Source: Acetobacteroides hydrogenigenes (GTDB lineage: Bacteria; Bacteroidota; Bacteroidia; Bacteroidales; ZOR0009). Taken from it: a stretch of DNA of 64,000 nucleotides. A model generated the notes under the pieces. That model saw only the letters and a list, made by a program, of their open reading frames with translations. It searched no databases and was not told the DNA's origin. The stretch is from positions 1 through 64,000 of the forward strand of contig NZ_SLWB01000015.1 of assembly GCF_004340205.1 (NCBI RefSeq). Direction: 5' to 3'. The position numbers and the translations under genes are program-made. Below are positions 15,752-24,792 of the stretch, in pieces. The stretch's first letter is position 1. The number at the start of each line of letters is the position of its first letter.

Positions 15752-18148
15752 CTACTGAAAGAACTCATCATCCTTCGTGGGCTCCTCGGCCGGCTGGCTG
15801 GTGCAGTCGAAGGTAACATCGGGCATCACCGATGGCCGCTCGAAGGAGAGGTTCGGCTTCAGCGGTATGGTGGCATCGTTGTACACCTTGGTGATGAACT
15901 TGGCGAATACGGGCATGGCCACCGCAGCACCTTCGCCCCTATTTGTTAGGTGGATGGAGCGCTCTTCGCCGCCCACCCACGTTCCGGCCACCAGGCGTGG
16001 GGTGATGCCGATAAACCAGCCGTCGGAGTTGTTGTTGGTGGTACCCGTTTTCCCGGCAACATCGCCGGGCACCTTATACTGGTAGGTAAGCTTGGCAGCG
16101 GTACCGCCATGCACTACGCCCTTCAGCATTTCGATCATCACGTAGGCCGTTTGGTCGTTGATGGCCTCGTTCTTTTGCGGCGCAAAGCTGGCCAAGGTGT
16201 TGCCGTGCTTATCCTCGATGCGGAGCACGGTAATCGGCTCTACGTGTACGCCCTTGTTGACAAAGGTTCCGTAGGAGCTCACCATCTCGAGCAGGGTGAT
16301 ATCCGAAGGGCCAAGGCATATCGAAACCACCGGATCAAGCGGGCTATGGATGCCCATCTTGTGGGCCAGATCCACCACCGCCTGAGGCGAGTACTGCTTC
16401 ATTAGGTAGGCCGATATGTTGTTGATGGAGTGCGCCAGACCAAACTTGAGCGTCACCATCTGCCCGTTATACTTTTCGAGATACTTGGTATATGCATTTT
16501 TGGGCGACCAAGGTTCCTGATCGGGGCCCATGTCAAAAGTAACAGGTACATTAGGCACCTGATCGCAGGGCTTCATCCCCTCCTGCATGGCAAGGGTGTA
16601 GAGGAACGGCTTAAAGGTTGATCCTACCTGACGCCTACCCTGATAAACCTGATCGTACTTAAAGTACTCGAAGCTAGGACCGCCAACCCAAGCCTTCACG
16701 TTACCCGTTTGGGGCTCGATGGCCACAAAGCTGGCGCGTAGGAATCGCTTGTAGTACTTAATGGAGTCCATCGGCGTCAAGGTCGTATCAACATCCCCCT
16801 TGTAGCTGAACACGGTCATATCCGTAGGGGTGTTAAAGCTACGGTCGATCTCCTCCTCCGAAGCGCCCGCGTTGCGCAGGTTGCGGTAGCGATCGGTTTG
16901 CTTTACCGCAATGGCCAAAAGCTCCTTGGCCTTGGCGTTATCGATATCGTTGGAGTAGATACGGTAGTTCGAGCGCTTCTGCTGGGCATCGAACTCCTTT
17001 TGCACCGTGTTGGCCATATGATCCTTGAGGGCCTCCTCGGCATACCTCTGTAGCTTGGAGTTTACGGTGGTATAGATCTTCAGACCATCCTTATATATAT
17101 TGTACGGCGTACCATCGGGCTTCAGGTTCTTGTTGCACCAGCCATAGAGCGGATCGGTGTTCCAGCGCTCCAAATCGGCCTCGTACTGCGCCTGATCCCA
17201 GTAGTCGCTCGAGCTGGGCTTCTTAGCGGTAAGTACGATGCGGAGCATCTCGCGGAAGTAGGGCGCAATGCCGCCGGTGTTGTCCATCGGGCTAAACTTA
17301 AGCTTGATGGGCAGGGCCGAGAGCGAATCGAGCTGGTCGCTGGAGAGCAGATCGTTGCTGTACATCTTCTCTAGCACGAAGTTTCGCTTGGCCGTCGCTC
17401 GCTCCTCGTGCCTAACCGGGTTGTACCGCGAAGGGGCGTTGAGCATTCCCACCAGTAGGGCCGACTCCTCGGCGGTAAGGTCGGCGGGCGTCTTATCAAA
17501 GTAAATCTTGGCAGCGGTCTTTACCCCCCAGGCGTTATTTCCAAAGGGAACCATGTTGAGGTACATGGCCAAAATCTCCTCCTTGGTATAGTTGCGCTCC
17601 AGCTTTACGGCAACAATCCACTCCTTAAACTTGGTGACCACCAAGTTCATCTTGCGCACTAGCCCCGATCGGCTGGATGTGTCGCGAGGGAAAAGCTGCT
17701 TGGCCAGCTGCTGGCTGATGGTACTACCGCCCCCCTGGCTCTCGTTGCCCATTATGATGGTCTTTACGAAAACACGGGTCAGTCCCCTAAAGTCAATCCC
17801 CGAGTGGTTGTAGAACCGAACATCTTCGGTAGAAAGAAGAGCCCCCACAAGGTTGGGCGATATCTCGTCATAGTTCACAAACGAACGGTTCTGCACGTAG
17901 AAGGTCCCTAGCAGTTGTCCATCCTCCGAAATAATCTCGGTTGCGAGGTTGCTCGAAGGATTTTCGAGCTGCTCGAACGTTGGCAGCGGACCAAATACTC
18001 CAAGACCAATAAGGCTGAATACCAATAGGAGTAAGACAAACGGAGCCGAAACAACGCCCCAAAACCAAAGTAGAAACTTGTGCCTAAGCTCTTTATTATT
18101 GCTCATTTTCTCGATTTTGCGTGATGACAAAGGTATAAATCTATACAA
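15752..18148 (-). CDS. mrcA: Penicillin-binding protein 1A (bifunctional GT51 transglycosylase / transpeptidase)
   Basis: The 798-residue protein has a single N-terminal membrane anchor (about 27-53). A GT51 glycosyltransferase domain follows, with EDVRFYNHSG at 108-117 (catalytic Glu) and GGSTISQQLAKQ at 140-151. The penicillin-binding transpeptidase domain has GSTFKPF (SxxK serine), HSINN (SxN) and AGKTGTT (KTG). It polymerises and cross-links peptidoglycan in the periplasm. A second in-frame ATG at codon 15 (18106) is an equally plausible start. It is divergent from topA with a gap of about 80 bp. Confidence 0.92.
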   Translation of the reverse strand: MYRFIPLSSRKIEKMSNNKELRHKFLLWFWGVVSAPFVLLLLVFSLIGLGVFGPLPTFEQLENPSSNLATEIISEDGQLLGTFYVQNRSFVNYDEISPNLVGALLSTEDVRFYNHSGIDFRGLTRVFVKTIIMGNESQGGGSTISQQLAKQLFPRDTSSRSGLVRKMNLVVTKFKEWIVAVKLERNYTKEEILAMYLNMVPFGNNAWGVKTAAKIYFDKTPADLTAEESALLVGMLNAPSRYNPVRHEERATAKRNFVLEKMYSNDLLSSDQLDSLSALPIKLKFSPMDNTGGIAPYFREMLRIVLTAKKPSSSDYWDQAQYEADLERWNTDPLYGWCNKNLKPDGTPYNIYKDGLKIYTTVNSKLQRYAEEALKDHMANTVQKEFDAQQKRSNYRIYSNDIDNAKAKELLAIAVKQTDRYRNLRNAGASEEEIDRSFNTPTDMTVFSYKGDVDTTLTPMDSIKYYKRFLRASFVAIEPQTGNVKAWVGGPSFEYFKYDQVYQGRRQVGSTFKPFLYTLAMQEGMKPCDQVPNVPVTFDMGPDQEPWSPKNAYTKYLEKYNGQMVTLKFGLAHSINNISAYLMKQYSPQAVVDLAHKMGIHSPLDPVVSICLGPSDITLLEMVSSYGTFVNKGVHVEPITVLRIEDKHGNTLASFAPQKNEAINDQTAYVMIEMLKGVVHGGTAAKLTYQYKVPGDVAGKTGTTNNNSDGWFIGITPRLVAGTWVGGEERSIHLTNRGEGAAVAMPVFAKFITKVYNDATIPLKPNLSFERPSVMPDVTFDCTSQPAEEPTKDDEFFQ

Positions 18149-18230
18149 TTAATATAAAATTTTGTCTTGGCGTTTGAAATTCTTTATTTTGCACCCAATT
18201 ATTCAATGGTATTCTGTACAAAAGTTGATT

Positions 18231-20645
18231 ATGCAAGAAAACCTCGTTATTGTCGAGTCGCCTGCGAAGGCAAAGACGATAGAAAAATTTTTGGGAGAAA
18301 GCTTTCTAGTAAAGTCGAGCTATGGTCACATCCGAGACCTATCGAAGAAGAATTTAGGCATCGACATCGAGCACAACTTCTTGCCGGAATACATCATTTC
18401 CGACGATAAGATTAAGGTTGTACAGGAGCTTCGAAGCTTAGTAAAAAAGGCGAAGACCGTTTGGCTAGCATCCGATGAAGACCGCGAGGGAGAAGCCATT
18501 GCATGGCACCTTGCGGAAGTGCTGGAACTCGATCCTACGCAAACCAAGCGCATCGTTTTCCACGAAATCACCAAAGAAGCCATACAGAATGCCATAAAGA
18601 CTCCACGTACCGTAGACCTTAACCTTGTGAACGCCCAACAGGCTCGCCGAATCCTCGACCGCCTAGTGGGCTTTGAACTTTCTCCCCTTTTATGGAAGAA
18701 GGTTAAGCCATCGCTCTCGGCAGGTCGTGTGCAATCGGTAGCCGTTAGGCTAATCGTCGAGCGAGAGCGCGAGATCATGGCCTTCACCCAAACCTCAAAC
18801 TTTAGGGTTACCGGTCAGTTCGAGCCCAACAACAAGGAGTACACGCTAAAAGCCGAACTCGACCGCCGCTTCGAGGAGAAGGAGCAGGCCCACAAGTTCC
18901 TTGAGCGCTGTATAGGTGCCAGCTTCTCCATATCCAATGTCGACAAGAAGCCGGGCAAGCGCTCTCCAGCAGCCCCCTTCACCACATCGACCCTACAGCA
19001 GGAGGCTGGCCGTAAGCTTGGCTACTCGGTAAGCCAAACCATGACCATCGCCCAAAAGCTTTACGAGGCCGGTCTTATCACCTACATGCGTACCGACTCG
19101 GTTAACCTTTCGGATACTGCCATCTCAGCAGCTGAAAAGGCAATTAAATCGATGTATGGCGCAGAGTACCACAACCACCGCCAGTACCGCACAAAAGCCA
19201 AAGGGGCACAGGAGGCACACGAGGCCATCCGTCCTACCTACATGGAAAACGCCACCGTTGAAGGTACACCCCAAGAGAGAAGGCTCTACGAGCTCATATG
19301 GAAGCGCACCATAGCCTCCCAAATGAGCGACGCCCTAACTGAAAAGACCACCATTACCATCGGTGCTCCATCCATAGAGGAAAAATTTGTTGCTGCTGGA
19401 GAAATCGTAAAATTCGACGGCTTTCTGAAAGTTTACAAGGAATCGGCTGATGACGAAAGTAACGAAGACGAAGCAGAAGTACTTCTACCTCCTATAAAAG
19501 TTGGAGAACATCAAAATACCAAGGAAATCAATGCTGTTCAACGTTTTGCACAACGCCCTCCACGCTACGCAGAATCGAGCCTAGTAAAAAAGATGGAGGA
19601 GCTTGGCATAGGCCGCCCATCAACCTATGCGCCAACCATATCTACCATAATTAATCGTGGATATGTAATTAAAGAGGATAGAGCAGGTTTCGAGCGCAAC
19701 ATTGAAACACTCACCCTCAAAAAGGATAAGATAACCGAAAAAGTCGCCAAGGAAAACTACGGCGCCGAAAAGGCAAAGCTCTTCCCTAGCGACATCGGAA
19801 TGCTAGTAACCGATTTCCTATCGGAGCACTTCAGCAACATCATGAACTACGACTTCACGGCGAAAGTGGAGAAGGATTTCGACATCATCGCCGAAGGTAA
19901 GATAAAGTGGGAGGAGATGATCCGCAAATTCTACTCGCCTTTCCATAAGGATGTAGAGCTTACCATGGAGACATCGACTCCAACTAAAGGAGAGAAGGTA
20001 CTCGGCGTTGATCCGAAAACGGGTAAAACCGTATCCGTTCGTATCGGAAGGTTTGGTCCTATCGCCCAGCTAGGTTCATCGGAAGAGGAACCTGTATATG
20101 CAGGCCTACAGAAAGGGCAGCTCATTGAGACCATCACTCTAGAGGAGGCTTTGAAGTTATTTGAGTTCCCAAGAAATTTAGGAGAATACGAAGGGAAGGC
20201 GGTTCAGGTTGGCATCGGACGATTTGGACCTTATGTAAAGCACGCCAGCAAGTACGTATCTATTCCCAAAACCGATTCTCCAAGTGAAATCAACCTCGAA
20301 AGAGCCATTGAGCTTATTGAGGCTAAACGCAAGGCCGACAGCGAAAAGGTCATCAAAACCTTTAATGAAGAGCCTGAACTACAAGTGCTAAACGGTCGAT
20401 TTGGACCATACATTGCCTTTAATGGGGCTAACTATAAAATACCAAAAACGACAGATCCAAAAGCACTAACACTTGAGGATTGTCGTACCATTGTCGAATC
20501 GCAAGCAACAACAGTCAAGGCAAAGCCAAGAGCCAAAGCAACAGGCTCAAAAGCAACAACGGCCAAGGCTAAGGCTTCAACAACAAAAAAGGCATCCTCA
20601 AAAACAGCGGCTCCTAAAAAGACAACCACGAAGAAAACCAAATGA
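18231..20645 (+). CDS. topA: DNA topoisomerase I
   Basis: The 804-residue type IA topoisomerase relaxes negative supercoils. I chose the ATG at 18231 because conserved sequence starts there (NLVIVESPAKAKTIEKFLG, Toprim strand 1); the frame is open 23 codons further upstream but without conservation. The Toprim acidic motif ASDEDREGEA is present and the catalytic tyrosine is Y285 in LITYMRTDS. The C-terminus has topoisomerase C-terminal repeats (GRFGPYVKH, GRFGPYIAF) instead of zinc fingers and ends in a lysine/alanine/threonine-rich tail. It overlaps the next gene by 4 bp (ATGA), so the two are co-translated. Confidence 0.95.
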   Translation: MQENLVIVESPAKAKTIEKFLGESFLVKSSYGHIRDLSKKNLGIDIEHNFLPEYIISDDKIKVVQELRSLVKKAKTVWLASDEDREGEAIAWHLAEVLELDPTQTKRIVFHEITKEAIQNAIKTPRTVDLNLVNAQQARRILDRLVGFELSPLLWKKVKPSLSAGRVQSVAVRLIVEREREIMAFTQTSNFRVTGQFEPNNKEYTLKAELDRRFEEKEQAHKFLERCIGASFSISNVDKKPGKRSPAAPFTTSTLQQEAGRKLGYSVSQTMTIAQKLYEAGLITYMRTDSVNLSDTAISAAEKAIKSMYGAEYHNHRQYRTKAKGAQEAHEAIRPTYMENATVEGTPQERRLYELIWKRTIASQMSDALTEKTTITIGAPSIEEKFVAAGEIVKFDGFLKVYKESADDESNEDEAEVLLPPIKVGEHQNTKEINAVQRFAQRPPRYAESSLVKKMEELGIGRPSTYAPTISTIINRGYVIKEDRAGFERNIETLTLKKDKITEKVAKENYGAEKAKLFPSDIGMLVTDFLSEHFSNIMNYDFTAKVEKDFDIIAEGKIKWEEMIRKFYSPFHKDVELTMETSTPTKGEKVLGVDPKTGKTVSVRIGRFGPIAQLGSSEEEPVYAGLQKGQLIETITLEEALKLFEFPRNLGEYEGKAVQVGIGRFGPYVKHASKYVSIPKTDSPSEINLERAIELIEAKRKADSEKVIKTFNEEPELQVLNGRFGPYIAFNGANYKIPKTTDPKALTLEDCRTIVESQATTVKAKPRAKATGSKATTAKAKASTTKKASSKTAAPKKTTTKKTK

Positions 20646-21763
20646 TAGTTGCCGACCACTTAATACCATTAGCAGATAGCCTACGAAGCCAATTCGAAAA
20701 AGGTTCTGTTGCCGATAAAGCATACTTCTGTAACGGGAATGAGCCAATAGAGAGCATTCCAGCAGGATCAATCACGCTAATTTTTGCCGATCAAGCTGCT
20801 AACAACAAGTATGCAAGCGAGGTCCTTGCTTCATTGGGACGAATGTTTCCATCGTGGGGTGAGCTTAAATTGGTCGTACTTGGCAGCCTTATCATATCCG
20901 ACAACAGCTGCTATAACAACTCCTCGTTTGCCGAAGTTGTTGAAAAATTGCTCAAATCGGGACTATACCCCATAGTAATTTCTAGCGAGCAAGCCTATGC
21001 CAAGGTTCTATGCGAAGTTTACAGTAAAATATCGCCTTTACAGCTAAGCTTTATTTCACCAGCACTAAGCAATTGCCTACCCAACGGTCTCCCAAATATT
21101 ATTGGAATAGCGAAGGACCTTCAGATGGGCAAAAGCAACAGCATAGCCACGATTGCAACACAAGCCTACTATACCAATAGCACCTGCGATACAAGCATAA
21201 AAGGGACGTACAACCAGTGTGTCCGGCTAGGCGCCCTTCGGGCCTCAATGCAGCTAGCAGAACCGCTGCTCCGCGATTCCAACCTTCTTTTTATTGACTT
21301 AAATGCAGTTCGCCATTCGGATTTTGCCTCGACAACATCCCCTACACCAAACGGCCTATATGCCGAGGAAATTTGTAGGTTAATGCGCTATGCCGGATAC
21401 TCCGACAACCTAAAGTCGATGTTTATTTGCGGCTTCGATACAGCAATGCTAACCAAAAACGAGGTAGACATCACTCTTTTAGCGCAAATGCTATGGCATA
21501 CCCTAGAAGGGCTATCCTCCCGAAAAAATGAACTTCCTGGCCTAACATCCTTTTCATCGAAAGAATTTTACATAGATATAGGAGAACAAGACCCGGTAAC
21601 GCTCAACTTTTTGCAGAGTCAAAATACGGGTAGATGGTGGCTATACGTGCCCATGTCCAACGAGTCAGGGCGCTGGGTAGCCTGTGATGCTGAGGACTAC
21701 GAACGCGCAAAGCACCATGAGTTGCCTTACCGCTGGATCAGCCTTTACAACCTTATAGGTTAA
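20642..21763 (+). CDS. Arginase/formimidoylglutamase-like protein, probably non-catalytic
   Basis: The 373-residue protein starts in the stop of topA. Its fold features resemble the ureohydrolase (arginase) family: LFIDLNAVRHSDF and MFICGFDTAML align in position with the metal-binding DxHxD and DxDxxDP loops. Most metal-ligand histidines and aspartates are not conserved, so enzymatic activity is doubtful. Arginase-like proteins are typical neighbours of porP/gldKLMN operons in Bacteroidota, and here porP and gldK follow. A role in type IX secretion is only suggested by position. Confidence 0.7.
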   Translation: MIVADHLIPLADSLRSQFEKGSVADKAYFCNGNEPIESIPAGSITLIFADQAANNKYASEVLASLGRMFPSWGELKLVVLGSLIISDNSCYNNSSFAEVVEKLLKSGLYPIVISSEQAYAKVLCEVYSKISPLQLSFISPALSNCLPNGLPNIIGIAKDLQMGKSNSIATIATQAYYTNSTCDTSIKGTYNQCVRLGALRASMQLAEPLLRDSNLLFIDLNAVRHSDFASTTSPTPNGLYAEEICRLMRYAGYSDNLKSMFICGFDTAMLTKNEVDITLLAQMLWHTLEGLSSRKNELPGLTSFSSKEFYIDIGEQDPVTLNFLQSQNTGRWWLYVPMSNESGRWVACDAEDYERAKHHELPYRWISLYNLIG

Positions 21764-21874
21764 CAACATAAAACAGGGACTCCCATTTCTTTACATAAAA
21801 TAAGACTTTGGCTATCTGTTAATTTGTTTAAAACTTGCTTTTTTATTTATATTTACCATCTAACTAGAAATTTT

Positions 21875-22819
21875 ATGAAGAGCGAGATTCGTAAGATAAG
21901 TCTTGTTATAACACTATCACTTAGCTGGATTGGGCTGTTTGCTCAACAGGATTCTCAGTACTCAGCGTATATGTTTACCCCATATACGCTGAATCCTGCA
22001 GCAGTAGGTAGCGATAACTTGGCTCACGTCTATGGCGGTGCTCGCCTGCATCAAGTGGGGCTTGATGCTGAAGGAAGAAGAACATCTGCAGGATTTATTT
22101 TTCCATTTAACATATCAAAATTAAAAAATGGGTTTGGAATATTAGTTTCAGATGATAAATTTGCGTACAGTAAGAATTTGACAATTCGAGGGAATTACGC
22201 CCTCCAGTTTAAGTTGGATGATAAGGGAGTTAATAATTTGGGAATTGGGTTTGGGTTTGGAGTGTTAAACGGAGTATTCGACAACTCGTTAGCGAAGAAT
22301 TCTACAACGAGTTTACCTTGGATAAATCCTGGTAAATATACTTCAACCTCAATAGACTTAGGAGTCGGCGTTTTTTTTACAAGTTCACGCTTTTACTGCG
22401 GGATTTCTGCCAACCATCTGAACAGTCCAAAGATTCCGTTAGACAATTTAACGTATACCCTAAAACAGACGTTCTACGTAACAGCTGGGTATATGATGCC
22501 AATTGCAGAATCAAGATTCTCCTTCTATCCATCCTTCTTGGTGCAAACCGAATTCGTGGCTACACAAGTAGCGCTTTCTGGAGTATTAGATTACAACCAG
22601 AAGTTTTGGTTTGGCGGATCGTATCGAATTGACGATGCAGCAACAGCTCTAGTTGGGTTTAAGTTGTTTAAAAGTTTACAGGTGGGCTATTCCTACGACT
22701 ACCTTTTCTCCTCTTTGGGGAAGTACTCGGAAGGTTCCCATGAGTTTTTTCTTACCTACTCATTTTCATTGAAGAGGGATAAGACCCCTTCAAGGTATAA
22801 GAGTATCAGATTTTTGTAA
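21875..22819 (+). CDS. PorP/SprF family type IX secretion outer-membrane protein
   Basis: The protein is 314 residues from the ATG at 21875; an upstream in-frame ATG at 21824 would add a non-signal extension, so the later start is preferred. The signal peptide is about residues 1-25 (VITLSLSWIGLFAQQ). The opening QQDSQYSAYMFTPYTLNPAA is the PorP/SprF signature (Q-x-S-x-Y-x-x-N/Y and N-P-A). The rest is a beta-barrel of about 12-14 strands. The family helps deliver or attach specific type IX substrates at the outer membrane. Its position directly before gldK matches the canonical order. Confidence 0.9.
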   Translation: MKSEIRKISLVITLSLSWIGLFAQQDSQYSAYMFTPYTLNPAAVGSDNLAHVYGGARLHQVGLDAEGRRTSAGFIFPFNISKLKNGFGILVSDDKFAYSKNLTIRGNYALQFKLDDKGVNNLGIGFGFGVLNGVFDNSLAKNSTTSLPWINPGKYTSTSIDLGVGVFFTSSRFYCGISANHLNSPKIPLDNLTYTLKQTFYVTAGYMMPIAESRFSFYPSFLVQTEFVATQVALSGVLDYNQKFWFGGSYRIDDAATALVGFKLFKSLQVGYSYDYLFSSLGKYSEGSHEFFLTYSFSLKRDKTPSRYKSIRFL

Positions 22820-22865
22820 TTTGTGTGTGAAGAACAATAATATTGCCTTATAAAGTTGTACCAAT

Positions 22866-23507
22866 ATGAGAAGATGTTTCCAATTATGCGCCCTCATTGC
22901 TCTTTTGAGTAGTTGTGGCCCTAATGTAGGTGGAGAACTAGTCGGTGTTGAAGGAAGGAGTGCGACACCAGAAACGCCCCCTTTTGAGATGATATTCGTA
23001 CCCGATGGCTCGTACACCCAAGGAGTCGGGGATGAAGACCTTGCCTATGGTCTGACAGCAACCACCAAAACAATTACAGTTGAGGGGTTTTGGATGGATC
23101 AAACAGAAATTACCAACAACAAGTACCGCCAATTCGTTAACTACGTTATCGATTCGATATCTAAAGTTATGCTGATCAATGGGGGTATGGATGAATTTGG
23201 AATCTCGGAAGATGAATTCGGAAACCCAATAGAGCCGCCAGTTATAAACAAACGCGCTCAAATTGACCCTCGCAGCGAGGATCAAAAAGAAATTCTAAAA
23301 GATCTTTACTATCAAGGCGACGAGATGTTCTACCGCCGTAAGGAAATTGACACCCGTAAACTTAACTACGAATACTTTTGGTACGACATACCTCAAGCTG
23401 CTAATAAGAAGAACCGGTACAACTTCGATAAGCAAAAGTACGAGGGTACAATTGTTAAAGCGGACGGGAAGGTTGAACCCATATATAATCGCCAAATCGA
23501 ATTGTGA
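22866..23507 (+). pseudogene. gldK: gldK, 5' part only, truncated by prophage
   Basis: The 213-codon frame begins with a lipoprotein signal peptide (lipobox LLSSC, Cys17). It enters the formylglycine-generating-enzyme/SUMF1 fold (MIFVPDGSYTQGVGDED, GFWMDQTEITNNKYRQFVNY) and continues through DTRKLNYEYFWYDIPQAA. GldK/PorK proteins are about 460-490 residues long; here the last host codons run into the prophage end motif and the stop TGA lies inside TTGTGAG of that end. The C-terminal half and the expected gldLMN genes are absent from the window. GldK forms the periplasmic ring of type IX secretion with GldN, so this copy cannot be functional. Confidence 0.88.
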
Positions 23508-23531
23508 GCACTTTTAAAACGAATTGTAAAG
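23498..23531 (-). other. Phage right end (attR) with two transposase-site-like repeats
   Basis: CGAATTGTGAG (23498-23508) and ACGAATTGTAAAG (23519-23531) are two direct copies of an ACGAATTGT motif, 21-22 bp apart in the same orientation. The spacing equals that of the adjacent R1 and R2 MuA-binding sites in phage Mu. They face the matching set at the other end (60117-60127 and inward). Confidence 0.6.
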
Positions 23532-23560
23532 AAAATATTTTTTCTATCTGAGATATGATA

Positions 23561-23597
23561 AAAGCGTGTAAAAAATTGAGTTTTACACGCTTTTTTA
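23561..23597. terminator. Bidirectional terminator at phage right end
   Basis: AAAGCGTGTAAAA pairs with TTTTACACGCTTT across TTGAG-like sequence, with a T-run on the plus side and T-rich sequence on the minus side. It ends the minus-strand adenine methyltransferase transcript and insulates it from gldK. Confidence 0.8.
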
Positions 23598-23617
23598 TTG
23601 CTAACTATTTGGTAATC

Positions 23618-24430
23618 TTAATTATTATTACTATCTTTAAGTGTAATTGGATAGTTAGCGGTTAACATTTCTGTCTTACGCCTTCTTGTTGGTGTTGCTG
23701 AACCATTCCCCGCACTCAACGCTTTATCCACACTAACCGAATACCACCCGTTTTTGGCTACATATTCGTCTAATATTTCACTTGGATACGAGCTAAGAAG
23801 GAATTTTCCCTTCACTTTGCTCAAAGCGTCTAAATCGCGCTTAAAATGCTCATGGGTATATCCTCCATAATGTCCCTGGTTCGAATCGATGTAGGGTGGA
23901 TCGACATAGAAGAACGTAGATTCAGTATCCCTGCTTTCAATAACCTTGTGCGCCTCGTTGCATTCAATTTGGGTATAGCGCATCCTGTCTGATAGTTCCT
24001 CCTGAAAGGCGTCTATCTTGTTTTGAATGGTTCTAGCCCGCTTCTCGCGATCGTAGCCCCATGTGCCAATTCTGCAGGAGAATCCTTGGTTGGTGACCAC
24101 CCAGAAAGCCCACGCTCGCAAAACCGGATTATCCGGAAACAACCAGGGCGAATCGTAAATAATCATCGCCTTCTTGTAAGTCTCCCTGCTGTGTAGCGTA
24201 GCCTCTACCAGCTTCCTTAGATCAAAGTAGGAATGCTTTAGCACCTCGTAGAAGTTGACGATGTTCATATTTACGTCGTTCACTACCTCGCATTTCGCTG
24301 GTTCTTTTGCCCAGTAAACGGCTCCGCCGCCAAAAAAAGGTTCAACGTAAAGGTCATGCTCAGGTATTATTGGCAAAATGTGCTGGAGTAGTTGCTGCTT
24401 ACCTCCGTAATAACTGATCGGTGTTTTCAT
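23618..24430 (-). CDS. Dam-type (D12 class) DNA N6-adenine methyltransferase
   Basis: The 270-residue protein opens with ISYYGGKQQLL and has motif I VEPFFGGGAVYW (29-40), motif IV DPPY (177-180) and GKFLLSSYPSE. This is the D12/Dam alpha-class order. It transfers a methyl group from SAM to adenine, probably protecting phage DNA or altering host regulation; there is no restriction partner. It is the last gene at the phage right end, the place where Mu carries the DNA-modification gene mom. GC content and codon use match the surrounding prophage. Confidence 0.88.
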   Translation of the reverse strand: MKTPISYYGGKQQLLQHILPIIPEHDLYVEPFFGGGAVYWAKEPAKCEVVNDVNMNIVNFYEVLKHSYFDLRKLVEATLHSRETYKKAMIIYDSPWLFPDNPVLRAWAFWVVTNQGFSCRIGTWGYDREKRARTIQNKIDAFQEELSDRMRYTQIECNEAHKVIESRDTESTFFYVDPPYIDSNQGHYGGYTHEHFKRDLDALSKVKGKFLLSSYPSEILDEYVAKNGWYSVSVDKALSAGNGSATPTRRRKTEMLTANYPITLKDSNNN

Positions 24431-24473
24431 GATTTAAAATGGTTTTAAATGGTATTTCAACTATATTTGTGGC

Positions 24474-24608
24474 CTACCACAGTTCATAAATAATACGCGA
24501 AGGTGCGGACACCCGATGACGACTTTTTGGGCCATCGGTGGGTGTTCGCACCTTCGCGTTATGAACTGTGGTAGGGGATTAATTGCGGGCCGATGGCCCT
24601 TCTTTTTT
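24474..24608 (+). ncRNA. 101-bp imperfect inverted repeat plus terminator, candidate structured RNA
   Basis: CTACCACAGTTCATAA at 24474 pairs with its complement ending at 24574. Inside it CGCGAAGGTGCG and ACACCC also pair, with one 6-base bulge and a loop of about 14 bases. A second hairpin (GGGCC GAT GGCCC) followed by TTCTTTTTT at 24587-24608 is a plus-strand rho-independent terminator. Both neighbouring genes are on the minus strand, so a plus-strand small RNA is plausible. It could instead be a palindromic mobile relic. No homology is known to me. Confidence 0.45.
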
Positions 24609-24609
24609 G

Positions 24610-24789
24610 CTATCCGCTGTAGCTATCCAAAGCGGAGCAATCTACGCCAAGCGCAGTAAGCATTAAGCGTATGTTTGGCAACGTATCGGCTATTACCGAA
24701 TTGGCTGTGGCCGTATTAAACTCGCCATCTTCCTGAATGGAAACAACTCCAAACCTGTTGTACTCCACCCTGTACTTTTTACCGTCCAT
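24610..24789 (-). CDS. Small phage protein downstream of the fibre gene
   Basis: The 59-codon ORF starts at ATG 24789, three bases after the stop of the large fibre gene, and begins MDGKKYRVEYNRFGVVSIQ. It has balanced amino acid use and tight spacing, so it is very likely translated with the fibre gene. Function is unknown; small proteins directly after fibre genes are often fibre assembly chaperones or accessory proteins, which is only positional inference. Confidence 0.6.
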   Translation of the reverse strand: MDGKKYRVEYNRFGVVSIQEDGEFNTATANSVIADTLPNIRLMLTALGVDCSALDSYSG

Positions 24790-24792
24790 ATT

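Noticed and set aside
20642-21763. Active formimidoylglutamase
   Set aside because: The family fold is plausible, but the manganese-ligand motifs of arginase enzymes are not conserved, so I did not assign the activity.
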